DNA of 64,000 bases from Paenibacillus pini JCM 16418 (GTDB lineage: Bacteria > Bacillota > Bacilli > Paenibacillales > Paenibacillaceae): assembly GCF_000576305.1 (NCBI RefSeq), contig NZ_BAVZ01000013.1:1-64000 (forward strand), in the 5' to 3' direction. Positions 9,060 to 18,207 of this stretch are shown here, one piece after another. Every line of letters starts with the position of its first letter. Within the stretch, counting starts at the first letter, position 1. A program made the position numbers and the translations under genes. Under the pieces are notes generated by a model that made no database searches, had not been told where the DNA came from, and worked only from the letters and a program-made list of their open reading frames with translations.

Positions 9060-9701
9060 GTGGGAGAAAAGACGAGAATTGCGGTTACACCTCCTATTCA
9101 AGTAGGAGGAAGCCTATTTACGCCAGAACAACTTGTGAAGATTGGTACTGTTGCAAGTACGGATTCTAAAATTGAAATGACGAACTTTCAGCAGCTTTAT
9201 TTGGAAGTTCCCCTCGAACGAAGCGATGCAATAAAAGAAGAACTTGAGTACTCGGGTCTGGAAGTATATCCATCAGGCTTCGTAACCAAAAGTTTGATTG
9301 CCTGTAATTTCTGCAAAGGAGCGGAGAAAGGTGGACTGGTAGCAGCTCAAGTTCTGAACCGGGCTATCGCAGGTATTGTGACTCCGACTCCACTTAAGGT
9401 TGGTTTTGCAGGCTGCGCTCTTGGGACCAGCGAACCTTTGTTAAAAGACATTGGGGTTGTTAAAATGCTAAATACGTTTGATATCTATGTTGGAGGAGAG
9501 TCAAAAGGTATCAAAGCGTCAATAGCTCGATTGCTTATATCCGGATTATCAGAAGCTCAGCTTGTTCCTGTTATAACAGCAATCATTGATTATTATAAGG
9601 CTAACGCTAAGGGGAAAGAGAAGTTCAGTAAATATGTTCATCGTATTTCGATCGAGGAAATGCAACAAATCACGCAAACCATAGTCAGTACAACCAGCTG
9701 A
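9060..9701 (+). CDS. Nitrite/sulfite reductase-like protein, short form
   Basis: The 213-residue protein resembles one half of a sirohaem-type nitrite/sulfite reductase: an N-terminal ferredoxin-like half-domain (residues about 10-75) followed by a segment with cysteines in ACNFCKGAEKGG and GFAGCALGTSE that could hold part of an Fe-S/sirohaem site. Full reductases are two to three times longer. Reaction and partner are unknown. GTG at 9060 is chosen because GAAGGAG lies nine bases upstream; no ATG fits the frame. It is 69 bp after copA in the same direction, suggesting co-transcription, possibly in sulfur or haem repair under copper stress (inference). Confidence 0.65.
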   Translation: MGEKTRIAVTPPIQVGGSLFTPEQLVKIGTVASTDSKIEMTNFQQLYLEVPLERSDAIKEELEYSGLEVYPSGFVTKSLIACNFCKGAEKGGLVAAQVLNRAIAGIVTPTPLKVGFAGCALGTSEPLLKDIGVVKMLNTFDIYVGGESKGIKASIARLLISGLSEAQLVPVITAIIDYYKANAKGKEKFSKYVHRISIEEMQQITQTIVSTTS

Positions 9702-9838
9702 TTTTAACAGATTTCGTTAAATATATGATGAGACATCAGGTAAAGAAGAATGAAAAACAATTATAGTATACTATTGAATTTTATGGTAATTTAATGATAT
9801 GGGGAAAATGCATAGATTCATAGGCCAGTATTCACTTC

Positions 9839-9867
9839 TTGACTGTCACAACTACCCTAAATAAATA
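9839..9867 (+). promoter_or_regulatory. Promoter of small secreted protein
   Basis: ttgact (9839-9844) and taaata (9862-9867) are separated by 17 bp and lie about 20 bp before the small secreted-protein gene. Confidence 0.55.
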
Positions 9868-9887
9868 GTCGAAGGGATTGATGTTAA

Positions 9888-10217
9888 GTGAAAAAGAAAA
9901 TGGTAATGGCTATGTTTATCTGTATGTTGGTGTTTGTTTTGGCTCCAATCGCCGCTTTTGCAGCTGTATCTTCTAACACGGCGCAAGGGCAAGGTGACCT
10001 GTATGTGACAGGTTATGTCGCTAATTATCATGGGGGCGATCTGATTCTTAAGGAAGTTGTCACGGGTGCTGTCGTGTATTCACATCATTATAGTGACCCC
10101 TATACAGGTTCTGTTGTGAAGGAAACGCTTAGTGGATCCTTTCCCAATTTACCAAGTGGTACATATCAATTAACTTGGACTGGTCAGCAAGGGGGAAGCT
10201 TTAGTATTCATTTTTAA
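9888..10217 (+). CDS. Small secreted protein of unknown function
   Basis: The 109-residue product starts with a textbook signal peptide (MKKKM, hydrophobic core, AAFAA cleavage region). The mature part of about 85 residues is glycine- and threonine-rich, lacks cysteine, and alternates in the manner of an extracellular beta sandwich (QGDLYVTGYV, GTYQLTWTGQQGG). It has its own promoter upstream and a terminator downstream, so it is monocistronic. I do not recognise the family. A role linked to the WXG100 toxin gene that follows cannot be shown. Confidence 0.75.
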   Translation: MKKKMVMAMFICMLVFVLAPIAAFAAVSSNTAQGQGDLYVTGYVANYHGGDLILKEVVTGAVVYSHHYSDPYTGSVVKETLSGSFPNLPSGTYQLTWTGQQGGSFSIHF

Positions 10218-10254
10218 AAGTGAATGATTTGTATTTGGATAGATATTAAGAAGA

Positions 10255-10283
10255 GGAGCCATTCCATGATTGGCTCCTTTTTT
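10255..10283 (+). terminator. Terminator after small secreted protein
   Basis: A 7-bp stem ggagcca/tggctcc with a nine-base loop is followed by seven T residues. Confidence 0.8.
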
Positions 10284-10379
10284 GAATTAATATGTTTGGA
10301 CAAGTTAGCGCAATAGAATATATGGTTAATATTGGATATTATAATCACCGCTAAGGTGTCCCAGATTGGAGGGTTATGG

Positions 10380-11372
10380 ATGCCTGAAATACGCGTTCCA
10401 CCCGAAGAGATTATGCGTGTAGCGCAGCAATGCTTAAACGGGCGTCATGAAATGGATCGAATCATCCAGCTTCTAGATAAGGAAATATATCATCTGAGAT
10501 CGGTATGGAGTGGAGCGACAAGAGAGCACTTTTTTACAACCTTCCGCGATGCACAGTACCAAATGAATCAGATGCTAGATAGATTGTCTAATACCGGACA
10601 AGAGCTAGCTAATATATCTCGTAGATTTAAGGAAGCAGATGCTTCAAGTGAAGGAAGTAATTTCGGGGAATTTCTATCTGGAGCGGGTTTAGCGACCGTA
10701 AAGGATTTAACTTTTGGTCTAATGGATAAGGATATGACAAGCATTCATCCGAAGTCTCGAGCATGGGGGGAACTGTTTGGTCATGGAGTAACAACCGCTC
10801 TTGGAACTGTAGAGATGATTGGAGGTATTCTGGGAGATGGAGCTTCACTTGCATTAGATGTCACAGGAATTGGAGCCATTGTGGGTGTTCCTGTCGGTGT
10901 GGTATCACTTGGTCTAATTTCTCACGGATACCTTACCGCTAAGGGTGGAGTACAAGGGGCATTGAATTCTGGTAGAGATTTGTATCAAATGCATGGAAGT
11001 AAGAGTAATGAATCAGCAGGATCGGGTAAGGGAGGGAGCGAAAAGGTAGAGGGCGAAGGTAACATTCCAGTAAAAGATACTGGTGATTTGGCGAAAAACA
11101 CTGATAACTTAAGGGTCTGGGCTAAAAATAATGGTTGGGAGCAAAAATATACTGAAGGTGGTGTTGAACAGTGGGGGGTGAAGGATTCTAAAGGTGCTTT
11201 TAGTTGGAGGCTGAAACTGAAGCCCGAAGTTAGTACAAGAGAAGGTCTTGGTTCAGGAAGTAAGCAACCACGTTTTGATGCTAGATTAAATGATGAGGGA
11301 ACATATGTAAACCCATTTACAGGAGAAACGGGTAGTAAGGGTATTGGTACTCATATTCCATTAGGGAAGTGA
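10380..11372 (+). CDS. WXG100-headed polymorphic toxin
   Basis: The 330-residue protein has an N-terminal WXG100-like helical hairpin (about residues 1-95, with the turn motif SVWSGATREHF). A glycine/alanine-rich, partly hydrophobic middle follows (about 110-205), then a hydrophilic spacer and a compact C-terminal module of about 90 residues starting at LRVWAKNNGW. That module (EQWGVKDSKG, WRLKLKPE, PRFDARLNDEGTYVNPFTG, GTHIPL) resembles polymorphic-toxin C-terminal domains, possibly Ntox17 type, which I cannot confirm. The family is exported by type VII secretion. ATG 10380 follows GGAGGG by six bases. The next gene overlaps by four bases and is probably its immunity protein. Confidence 0.75.
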   Translation: MPEIRVPPEEIMRVAQQCLNGRHEMDRIIQLLDKEIYHLRSVWSGATREHFFTTFRDAQYQMNQMLDRLSNTGQELANISRRFKEADASSEGSNFGEFLSGAGLATVKDLTFGLMDKDMTSIHPKSRAWGELFGHGVTTALGTVEMIGGILGDGASLALDVTGIGAIVGVPVGVVSLGLISHGYLTAKGGVQGALNSGRDLYQMHGSKSNESAGSGKGGSEKVEGEGNIPVKDTGDLAKNTDNLRVWAKNNGWEQKYTEGGVEQWGVKDSKGAFSWRLKLKPEVSTREGLGSGSKQPRFDARLNDEGTYVNPFTGETGSKGIGTHIPLGK

Positions 11373-11707
11373 TATGTTTGGATAAGAAAAGCCTGTTTGA
11401 AATATTATTAGACTCTTCTTCAAATGATGCAGAAAAAGATGATGCAGTAATAGAACTAGGCATTAATTTTCAAGATGAAGAAACAGTAGACTTTTTAATC
11501 AAGGTATCAAATGATAGTAATTTTGATGAGATGATCGTAGCAAGTTGTGGCGAATCACTAGGTCAAATATGGCTGAGAACACAACGAATTGATTATGAAA
11601 AATTAACTTGTTTAAGAGGGATAGCTTTGTCAGAGGCACTTTCACTGATTAAAGCGAAACGCCCGGATTGGTACAAAACTTATTTGGACCTATATCCTAA
11701 ATCCTAG
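11369..11707 (+). CDS. Probable immunity protein
   Basis: The 112-residue, acidic, all-helical protein overlaps the toxin stop by four bases (GTGA), a coupled arrangement typical of toxin-immunity pairs. Helices such as SSNDAEKDDAVIELG and EMIVASCGESLGQIW have a HEAT-like spacing seen in several immunity families. The GTG at 11369 gives the overlap; a TTG at 11378 is an alternative. It has no signal peptide, as expected for a cytoplasmic antitoxin. The function is inferred from position, size and charge, not from a recognised family. Confidence 0.65.
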   Translation: MICLDKKSLFEILLDSSSNDAEKDDAVIELGINFQDEETVDFLIKVSNDSNFDEMIVASCGESLGQIWLRTQRIDYEKLTCLRGIALSEALSLIKAKRPDWYKTYLDLYPKS

Positions 11708-11963
11708 TTCAGTACATGTTGCACTCTGTGATTTACGTAACTTTAATGCATACAAGGTTGAAGATAAACCGTAGGAGCAACTAATTAAATGAAATAAATG
11801 CTGAAAAATGAATACATCGTGTGAGAATGTATGTGCTAACGTTCTATAATTGTTGTAAAATGTAAATTAATATAAATTATATCAATAAAAACCTCTTATA
11901 AACTCTTTTTAAAAAATATGTGTATAAGATGATGGATATATATCGAAAGATAGGGGTGGTGGG

Positions 11964-12974
11964 ATGTCACTAGATGGGCTTTTGGGCAAAAAAACGAAAT
12001 ATGATATAACAAATAATCGGGGACTAGTCTTGGTTCCTGCCCGAGTAAAGTTAACACAAGAACATATTCATCTGCTTCAGCAGCATGGGATTGAAACTTC
12101 TGATGTTACTTTGATGTCCACTAGCGATTCCGATTCCAGCTCCCTTGTATCACTTGTGGAAGATACGGCTAACTATGCAAAGGATTTATTCTATCGAATT
12201 AAAACTACCCGCAAAATCCCTCTTCTGGAAATTAAGGATGAACTTATCCCTTTTGTAAAACAAGTATCAGAGCATGCAGACTTGTATAAATTATTTGAAT
12301 CGATTAGAGCCAAAGATGAGTATACATATCAACATAATATAGGGGTGGGCATATTATCGACTCTGATTGGTAGATGGATGAAATGGGATGAAACGGAGAT
12401 CGCGTTACTATCACTTGCAGCTACAATGCATGATGTAGGTAAGGTTCGAATTCCACAAGAAATATTACTGAAACCAGGCAAGTTAACAAATGAAGAATAC
12501 GAAGAAATGAAGCGTCATACGATTTATGGCTACGAAATGCTTAAGGAAACGGTTGGAATTAGCCCACGTGTGGCATGGGTTGCATTACAGCATCACGAAC
12601 GAGCAAATGGTAGCGGTTACCCTCTTAAGTTAAAACAAGATCAAATAGATCCGATGAGCCGAATTGTTGCTGTTGCTGATATTTTTCATGCCATGTCTTC
12701 GAAACGTCCTTATCAGGATGCCTTACCCTTTTATGAGATTGTAGCCCGCATGCGACAAGGTTTTTTCGGAGAGTTAGATCCTCATATTGTTGCTGTTTTT
12801 CTGAATAATCTTATCCGCAATCTGATCGGAAGAAGCGTTAAATTATCGAATGGTCAATGGGGCGAGGTCGTTTATATCAATCCACATGATGATACAAATC
12901 CATTAGTAAAGGTAGGCCAGAACTATTTAGACCTTAGTAAGGATCGAGAAATACATATTCAAGAAGTGATTTGA
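11964..12974 (+). CDS. HD-GYP domain phosphodiesterase
   Basis: The 336-residue protein has an N-terminal segment of about 100 residues (GLVLVPARVKL) followed by a complete HD-GYP domain: the HD pair in AATMHDVGKVRIP and the GYP loop in HHERANGSGYP, with later conserved VADIFHAMSSKRPYQ. These domains hydrolyse cyclic di-GMP and sometimes other cyclic dinucleotides. The C-terminal tail (VKLSNGQWGEVVYIN) is a small beta element found in related Bacillales proteins. The start ATG lies after a G-rich ribosome site. It stands alone, so its input signal is unknown. Confidence 0.88.
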   Translation: MSLDGLLGKKTKYDITNNRGLVLVPARVKLTQEHIHLLQQHGIETSDVTLMSTSDSDSSSLVSLVEDTANYAKDLFYRIKTTRKIPLLEIKDELIPFVKQVSEHADLYKLFESIRAKDEYTYQHNIGVGILSTLIGRWMKWDETEIALLSLAATMHDVGKVRIPQEILLKPGKLTNEEYEEMKRHTIYGYEMLKETVGISPRVAWVALQHHERANGSGYPLKLKQDQIDPMSRIVAVADIFHAMSSKRPYQDALPFYEIVARMRQGFFGELDPHIVAVFLNNLIRNLIGRSVKLSNGQWGEVVYINPHDDTNPLVKVGQNYLDLSKDREIHIQEVI

Positions 12975-13293
12975 TCACACATGATGTATTTTATATTATT
13001 CATTAGGTTCTCGGCGGGAAAAATTGCTGAGAGCCATTTTGGCTTCCAGTGCTGTTGAATCGAAGGCATATCATTAGGTATTCAAGAGCAGATAAGAGCA
13101 GTTATGCTAATCATCTTCATGAACGACGTTGGACGTATAATTATATGTAATAATTTACAATTAATTCTTGACTTTATAGCTTTTCCGAGTATACATTTAA
13201 CAGCAGATTAGACGAGAAAGTCTATTATTTCCTATGTTATTTTACACCCATGATCTTACAGATCATCCTATATAGAAATGAGTGGAGAAAATC
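12975..13293 (+). promoter_or_regulatory. Intergenic region with promoter for DHA2 exporter
   Basis: An imperfect hairpin at about 13006-13036 (ggttctc/gagagcc) may end the HD-GYP transcript. A promoter follows with ttgact (13168-13173) and tataca (13190-13195), 16 bp apart. No other feature is seen. Confidence 0.5.
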
Positions 13294-14784
13294 ATGTCTA
13301 GTCAATTAGCTGACCCCAAGGTCGCTGAGGAAAGGCCGTTTTCCATGAAAGAGATCATACCACCATTGCTCGCTATTATTGTGGGTATGATCATGGTTAT
13401 CTTGGATGGTACAGTTGTCAACGTAGCGATTCCGAAGCTACAGGAGTTCTTTGGGTCGGATCTGAAAACCGTTCAGTGGGCCATTACGGGGTATACGCTA
13501 GCTCTTGCAGCAGTCATTCCACTAGCTGGCTGGATGACCGACAAGTTTGGTTCTAAGAAAGTATTTATCACAACGGTAATTATGTTTATCCTCGGATCTG
13601 CATTATGTTCCATTGCTCAGACATCCACACAACTGATCATCTACCGTGTTATCCAGGGGCTTGGTGGAGGCATGGTTGCACCGATCGGTATGGCAATGGT
13701 ATTTAAACTGGCACCTCCTGAACGAAGAGGAGCTGTGATGGGTATGCTTGGCATTCCCATGTTACTCGCCCCTGCTTTAGGTCCTGTACTTTCTGGCTGG
13801 CTCGTTGAAGCTGCCACCTGGCGCTGGATTTTCCTCATTAATGTTCCCATTGGTATTATTGCAGTTATTTTGGGGGTAAAATTCTTACCCGATACCGATC
13901 GGCAGAAGGCTCCACATCTGGATGTACTCGGCATTATTTTAGCGCCAATTGCATTTTCGGCACTTGCTTACGGTGTAAATGAAGGTGGAAGTGGAAAATG
14001 GTCTTCGACGAATGCGGTAATAGGACTTACCGTCGGAGGAATTGCGCTGCTGCTGTTTATCATTGTCGAGCTACGGCAAAAGAACCCACTTCTTGAGCTA
14101 AGAGTATTCGCCTCTTCTGATTTCACTCGTGGGATCATTTTGACGTGGATCATGCAGGCAGCACTATTTGGCTCCATGCTATTTGTTCCATTGTACTTGC
14201 AAAGTATTCGTCATTTCACGCCACTGGAGACCGGACTCATCTTGCTCCCGCAGGCTTTGGCTTCTGGAATCGGAATGCCGATTGGCGGTAAGCTTTTTGA
14301 TAAATTTGGAGCTCGTCCAGTGGCTTTTGTCGGACTCCTTATTATTTCTTCGTCTCTATTCCTACTGTCAGATATCTCGCCAACGACTTCGCTATCCTAT
14401 ATTATGCCGATACTTGGCCTGATGGGATTTGGTATGGGTCTGTCTATGATGCCATTAAATACGCATGTACTGAATGCGGCTCCGCGTAAATTGGTTGGTC
14501 GTGTAACATCACTTACGGCTGCGGCTCAGCAGGTGGTTGTATCCTTTGCCGTGGCTGGTATGACGGGATATTTAACGAACCGCATAAATGTAGGCTTGAA
14601 CAAAGGGGTTAATCCCTTAACTGCTGCTGTCTCAGGCTATAATGATGTATTCTTCCTCGCGGCTTGGCTTGCGATTGTTGGTGTTCTGCTTACGCTCATT
14701 TTGCGTAAACCTAGAGCCTTAGCTACTGAAAAGGAATCCCTAGATGGCAACACGCCGGATCCATCCATGATGATGGGACACTAA
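13294..14784 (+). CDS. DHA2-family (EmrB/QacA-type) MFS multidrug exporter
   Basis: The 496-residue protein has 14 predicted membrane helices, the size and layout of the DHA2 drug:H+ antiporter family. Visible signatures include LDGTVVNVAIPKLQ in helix 1, the motif A loop GWMTDKFGSKKVF, and a motif C-type segment (GMLGIPMLLAPALGPVLSGW) after helix 4. Such proteins expel drugs or toxic organic compounds. ATG 13294 is chosen; an in-frame GTG at 13282 forms part of the ribosome site. It is transcribed alone. A second DHA2 exporter lies at 49141-50661. Confidence 0.9.
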   Translation: MSSQLADPKVAEERPFSMKEIIPPLLAIIVGMIMVILDGTVVNVAIPKLQEFFGSDLKTVQWAITGYTLALAAVIPLAGWMTDKFGSKKVFITTVIMFILGSALCSIAQTSTQLIIYRVIQGLGGGMVAPIGMAMVFKLAPPERRGAVMGMLGIPMLLAPALGPVLSGWLVEAATWRWIFLINVPIGIIAVILGVKFLPDTDRQKAPHLDVLGIILAPIAFSALAYGVNEGGSGKWSSTNAVIGLTVGGIALLLFIIVELRQKNPLLELRVFASSDFTRGIILTWIMQAALFGSMLFVPLYLQSIRHFTPLETGLILLPQALASGIGMPIGGKLFDKFGARPVAFVGLLIISSSLFLLSDISPTTSLSYIMPILGLMGFGMGLSMMPLNTHVLNAAPRKLVGRVTSLTAAAQQVVVSFAVAGMTGYLTNRINVGLNKGVNPLTAAVSGYNDVFFLAAWLAIVGVLLTLILRKPRALATEKESLDGNTPDPSMMMGH

Positions 14785-14818
14785 GCGCTTGAGACAATGA
14801 GAAATAGATATGAAAAAG

Positions 14819-14858
14819 AAGCCGCCATCATCCTTATAGGATGGTTGCGGCTTTTTTA
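14819..14858 (+). terminator. Terminator after DHA2 exporter
   Basis: A 15-bp imperfect stem (14819-14833 with 14839-14853) is followed by a T run. It abuts the relic gene on the other strand. Confidence 0.85.
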
Positions 14859-15158
14859 AATCTCTAGCATTACTAGATTTCCATTTAACGTGAGGCTTCC
14901 TGAAACAAACAATGCTCCTGTAGAAAGTGGGTCAGTAACGATGCCCTGAAGCGCAGTAGTACCTGTATTCGATACGGTTATCGTGTAGGAAATATAGCCT
15001 CCAATTGATACCGAATTAACATTGAAAGAAGCATTACCCTAATTTTCAATACCCGTAAGCGAGATGCCAGCAACCTCCGTCAAGGTAACTGAGAAGGTGA
15101 CGGTCACCGATGCGTTCTGTGCAAGAGTACCAACTGGAATACCTACTGATGGATCAGC
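14856..15158 (-). pseudogene. Relic of a DUF11-repeat surface protein
   Basis: Read on the minus strand, about 100 codons match the end of one DUF11 repeat (GIPVGTLAQNASVTVTFSV) and the start of the next (ISYTITVSNTGTTALQGIV). The frame is broken by an in-frame TAG at about 15039-15041, has no start or ribosome site, and ends right after the second repeat begins. DUF11 proteins are large repetitive cell-surface proteins. This is a truncated, inactive fragment; the rest of the gene is not in the window. Confidence 0.7.
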
Positions 15159-15520
15159 TTAAGGCAACACTTGGCATGGAAGGGACAGCTGCGCGCAGAC
15201 TAATTACGCACGTTACTCCCCGCATTAAATATGGAAACAGTGACTAGTCCTGAATTCCAATTGTCGCAGGCAAAAAGTCATCATTCACACAAATCAGAAT
15301 AATAAATTTAAGCTTTAGCTTGGCGGGTGTAGTAACCGGGCGAGCTGAAGTTTTTTTGTAAGAAGATATCAGGATTATGATGAAATAGACTCTTAGATTC
15401 CAATTTAAATATGAAACCTCTGACAGTCTGTTTCGTATAACCCGTTTAAGCGTTATTTCATTGTATATAACCTTTGTGGTATGGTAAAAGATAGGAAAAT
15501 AAAAAGGAGAAGATGCAGAA
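15159..15520. other. Intergenic region with unrecognised fragments
   Basis: This gap holds a 32-codon plus-strand frame (15149-15246) and a minus-strand frame ending at 15244, neither with a ribosome site nor a recognisable product. They are probably debris from the same rearrangement as the DUF11 relic. The last bases carry the ribosome site of the next gene. Confidence 0.4.
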
Positions 15521-16831
15521 GTGGAAAGTGACAGGTATGTGTTAAATTTGGTTTTAGTAGCTTTATTGATTGGTTTATCGGCCTTCTTTGTAGCGGTTGA
15601 ATTTGCGGTGATCCGCATACGCGCAAGCAGAGTAGATCAGTTGATTGACGAAGGAAAGAAAGGAGCGGTGGCCGTAAAGAAAGTGCTGGGCAATTTGGAC
15701 GGCTACTTATCGGCATGCCAGCTCGGGATAACCATTACTTCGCTCTGCCTTGGTTTTCTTGGAGAACCGACGGTGGAGAAAATACTCCATCCGCTGTTTG
15801 AACAGTGGGGTTTATCGGAGGGGGTTAGACAGTTTCTGTCCTTGTTCATCGCGTTTGCCATCATTACCTATTTACACGTAGTTATTGGTGAGTTAGCTCC
15901 GAAAACCATCGCTATTCGTAAAGCAGAGACGGTTGCTTTATTAACCGCCACCCCTATTATCTGGTTTAACAAAATCATGTATCCATTCATTTGGATCTTG
16001 AACGGATCTGCTAACCAGCTGGTTCGGCTGTTCGGCATCAAGCCTGCCTCAGAGCATGAGGATGCCCATTCCGAGGAAGAACTGCAAATTATTCTTAGTG
16101 AAAGTTTTGAAAGTGGTAAGATTAATCGAAATGAATTTGGCTATGTAAGTCGAATCTTCGCTTTCGATAATATGTTAGCCAAAGAAATTATGGTTCCGCG
16201 TACAGACATGATCTGTTTGTATAAAGAAAAGCCGCGTGCAGAGAATGTGGCGATTATTAAAGAACAGCAATATACGAGGTTTCCGCTGGTTGACGGGAAT
16301 AAAGATAACGTCATCGGCATCATAAATACGAAACAATTTTTCTTAGCTTATGAGGATGATCCTGATGTAGACGTTACAAAACTACTTCATCCGGTAATGG
16401 CAGTGTCAGAGGTAACACCAGTGAATACGCTTCTGAAGCGGATGCAGCTGGAAGGTACACATATGGCTATTCTCATTGATGAGTATGGTGGAACTTCAGG
16501 GCTCGTCACCATTGAAGATATTATTGAAGAAATTGTCGGTGAAATACGTGATGAATTTGACGGAGACGAAGAGGAAGACATTCAAATTATGTCGAAGCAT
16601 CATATGATTGTCGATGGTAAGGTTTCACTGTATGTCATTAACGATCATTTCAACCTTGATCTGGATTCTCATGAATGGGATACGATTGGTGGTTGGTTGT
16701 ACAGCCAGCAAAGTGAGATGGAGGAGAACGAATCCTTGGTATTTGATGGGGTGAAATTCACGCTACTCGAGAGAGATAACAATCGATACTGCAAGCTTGA
16801 TATTAAAAAGCGAAAAGTGAGTGAGGAGTAG
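15521..16831 (+). CDS. CNNM/CorC (HlyC) family transporter with CBS domains
   Basis: The 436-residue protein has an N-terminal CNNM membrane domain of three to four helices (YLSACQLGITITSLCLGFLG), a linker, a tandem CBS pair (about residues 215-340, with VPRTDMI and LIDEYGGTSGLVTIED), and a C-terminal CorC/HlyC small domain. The family was named for haemolysins but members are now linked to Mg2+ or Co2+ export. The GTG start follows AAGGAG. The next gene begins ten bases after its stop, so the two are probably co-transcribed. Confidence 0.9.
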   Translation: MESDRYVLNLVLVALLIGLSAFFVAVEFAVIRIRASRVDQLIDEGKKGAVAVKKVLGNLDGYLSACQLGITITSLCLGFLGEPTVEKILHPLFEQWGLSEGVRQFLSLFIAFAIITYLHVVIGELAPKTIAIRKAETVALLTATPIIWFNKIMYPFIWILNGSANQLVRLFGIKPASEHEDAHSEEELQIILSESFESGKINRNEFGYVSRIFAFDNMLAKEIMVPRTDMICLYKEKPRAENVAIIKEQQYTRFPLVDGNKDNVIGIINTKQFFLAYEDDPDVDVTKLLHPVMAVSEVTPVNTLLKRMQLEGTHMAILIDEYGGTSGLVTIEDIIEEIVGEIRDEFDGDEEEDIQIMSKHHMIVDGKVSLYVINDHFNLDLDSHEWDTIGGWLYSQQSEMEENESLVFDGVKFTLLERDNNRYCKLDIKKRKVSEE

Positions 16832-16840
16832 GAAGAATAG

Positions 16841-18010
16841 ATGGAGAATCCGTTAAGTTGGTCAACAAGATTCAAACGTTTTTTTCTAAATAACCGATTT
16901 GTACTCTTTCTGCTCGTTTTATTGCTGATCGGTTTAAATATCATGGTGCTAAATAAGGTTTCGTTTGTATTTCACCCTTTCATCGTATTAATTAAAACAA
17001 TTGTTCTGCCTCTAATCCTGACGGGAATTGCATATTATTTGCTAAATCCGATCGTTGATTATCTGCAAACCCGCAAGATGGGGCGGGTAACTTCTATTCT
17101 AGTGTTGTATGTGTTAATCATTGCTATTATCACATTACTAGTGACGTCGGTTATTCCGGTCATTCGTGAACAAATTAACGACTTGGTAGATAATTTTCCA
17201 ACGTACAGTGAAGCGGCAAGATTACAATTTGAAAATTTAATGGGCAGTAACTTGGTAAGTAAGCTGCAACAATCCATTTCATTTAATCCACAGGAAGTCG
17301 TGAAAATGATTTCGGAGCGGGCTTCAAGCTTTCTCAATAGTACGTGGACGGGTATAGGCGGATTTCTAGGCGTCCTGACTGAAGTGGTATTGGCACTTAT
17401 AACGCTGCCGTTCATCCTGTTCTATTTGCTCAAGGATGGCAAGAAATTACCGAACTTCATTCTTTCATTTATTCCGGTTAAACTTCGTGGTGAAAGCCAG
17501 CGAGTCATGAAAGAGATGAATCATCAGATTGCTTCATACATTCGCGGACAAATTATTGTCAGCTTCTGTATTGGGGTGCTTCTCTATTTGGGATATATTA
17601 TTATTGGGCTTGATTATTCTCTGATCTTGGCTGTCATCGCTGCATGTACCAGTATCGTTCCTTACCTAGGACCGGTCATTGCGATTACGCCTGCGCTGAT
17701 TGTTGCGATGGTCACTTCGCCAGTGATGCTGCTCAAGATGCTGATCGTCTGGACGATTGTCCAGCTCATCGAAGGGAAGTTTATCTCCCCTCAAATCATG
17801 GGAAAAACACTCAAAATACACCCGATTACCATTATATTTGTTATTCTTACAGCGGGGAATTTGTTTGGTATCGCTGGTATCGTGCTTGCGGTTCCAGGTT
17901 ATGCCGTTATCAAGGTCATTGTGACCCATCTCTATCAATGGTTCCGAATTCGTTCAAATCTGTACGAGCCTGTGAATCCCAATCCTTCGATTCCACCTAA
18001 AAATCCATAA
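16841..18010 (+). CDS. AI-2E family transporter
   Basis: The 389-residue protein has about eight membrane helices in the order typical of the AI-2E/PerM family: two N-terminal helices, a long loop (residues about 95-190), then a helical block with the conserved [30 protein letters not shown] and [13 protein letters not shown] segments. Members have been reported as exporters of autoinducer-2 or as Na+/H+ antiporters; the substrate here is not known. A ribosome site (AGGAAG) precedes the ATG. A perfect terminator follows. Confidence 0.88.
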   Translation: MENPLSWSTRFKRFFLNNRFVLFLLVLLLIGLNIMVLNKVSFVFHPFIVLIKTIVLPLILTGIAYYLLNPIVDYLQTRKMGRVTSILVLYVLIIAIITLLVTSVIPVIREQINDLVDNFPTYSEAARLQFENLMGSNLVSKLQQSISFNPQEVVKMISERASSFLNSTWTGIGGFLGVLTEVVLALITLPFILFYLLKDGKKLPNFILSFIPVKLRGESQRVMKEMNHQIASYIRGQIIVSFCIGVLLYLGYIIIGLDYSLILAVIAACTSIVPYLGPVIAITPALIVAMVTSPVMLLKMLIVWTIVQLIEGKFISPQIMGKTLKIHPITIIFVILTAGNLFGIAGIVLAVPGYAVIKVIVTHLYQWFRIRSNLYEPVNPNPSIPPKNP

Positions 18011-18053
18011 TGAAGCGAATGAATAGGATCTTCTATGCTTAGTATGGAAGAGA

Positions 18054-18090
18054 AAAGCCCGGATCTGCTTATATCGCAGATCCGGGCTTT
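18054..18090 (+). terminator. Strong terminator after AI-2E gene
   Basis: A perfect 15-bp stem (18054-18068 with 18076-18090) encloses a seven-base loop. Confidence 0.85.
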
Positions 18091-18207
18091 ATGCATATAG
18101 GTTATTGTGTTTATAACGTAAGCATGGGATAATGTAGTGTTGGTCTTGAAAATAAGACTAGCAAGCATGTATTTTAAACTTCAATGCTATGGAGGTAACT
18201 TGATATA

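Noticed and set aside
15149..15246. 32-codon plus-strand frame MDQLKATLGMEG...
   Set aside because: No ribosome site and no recognisable family; treated as debris around the DUF11 relic.
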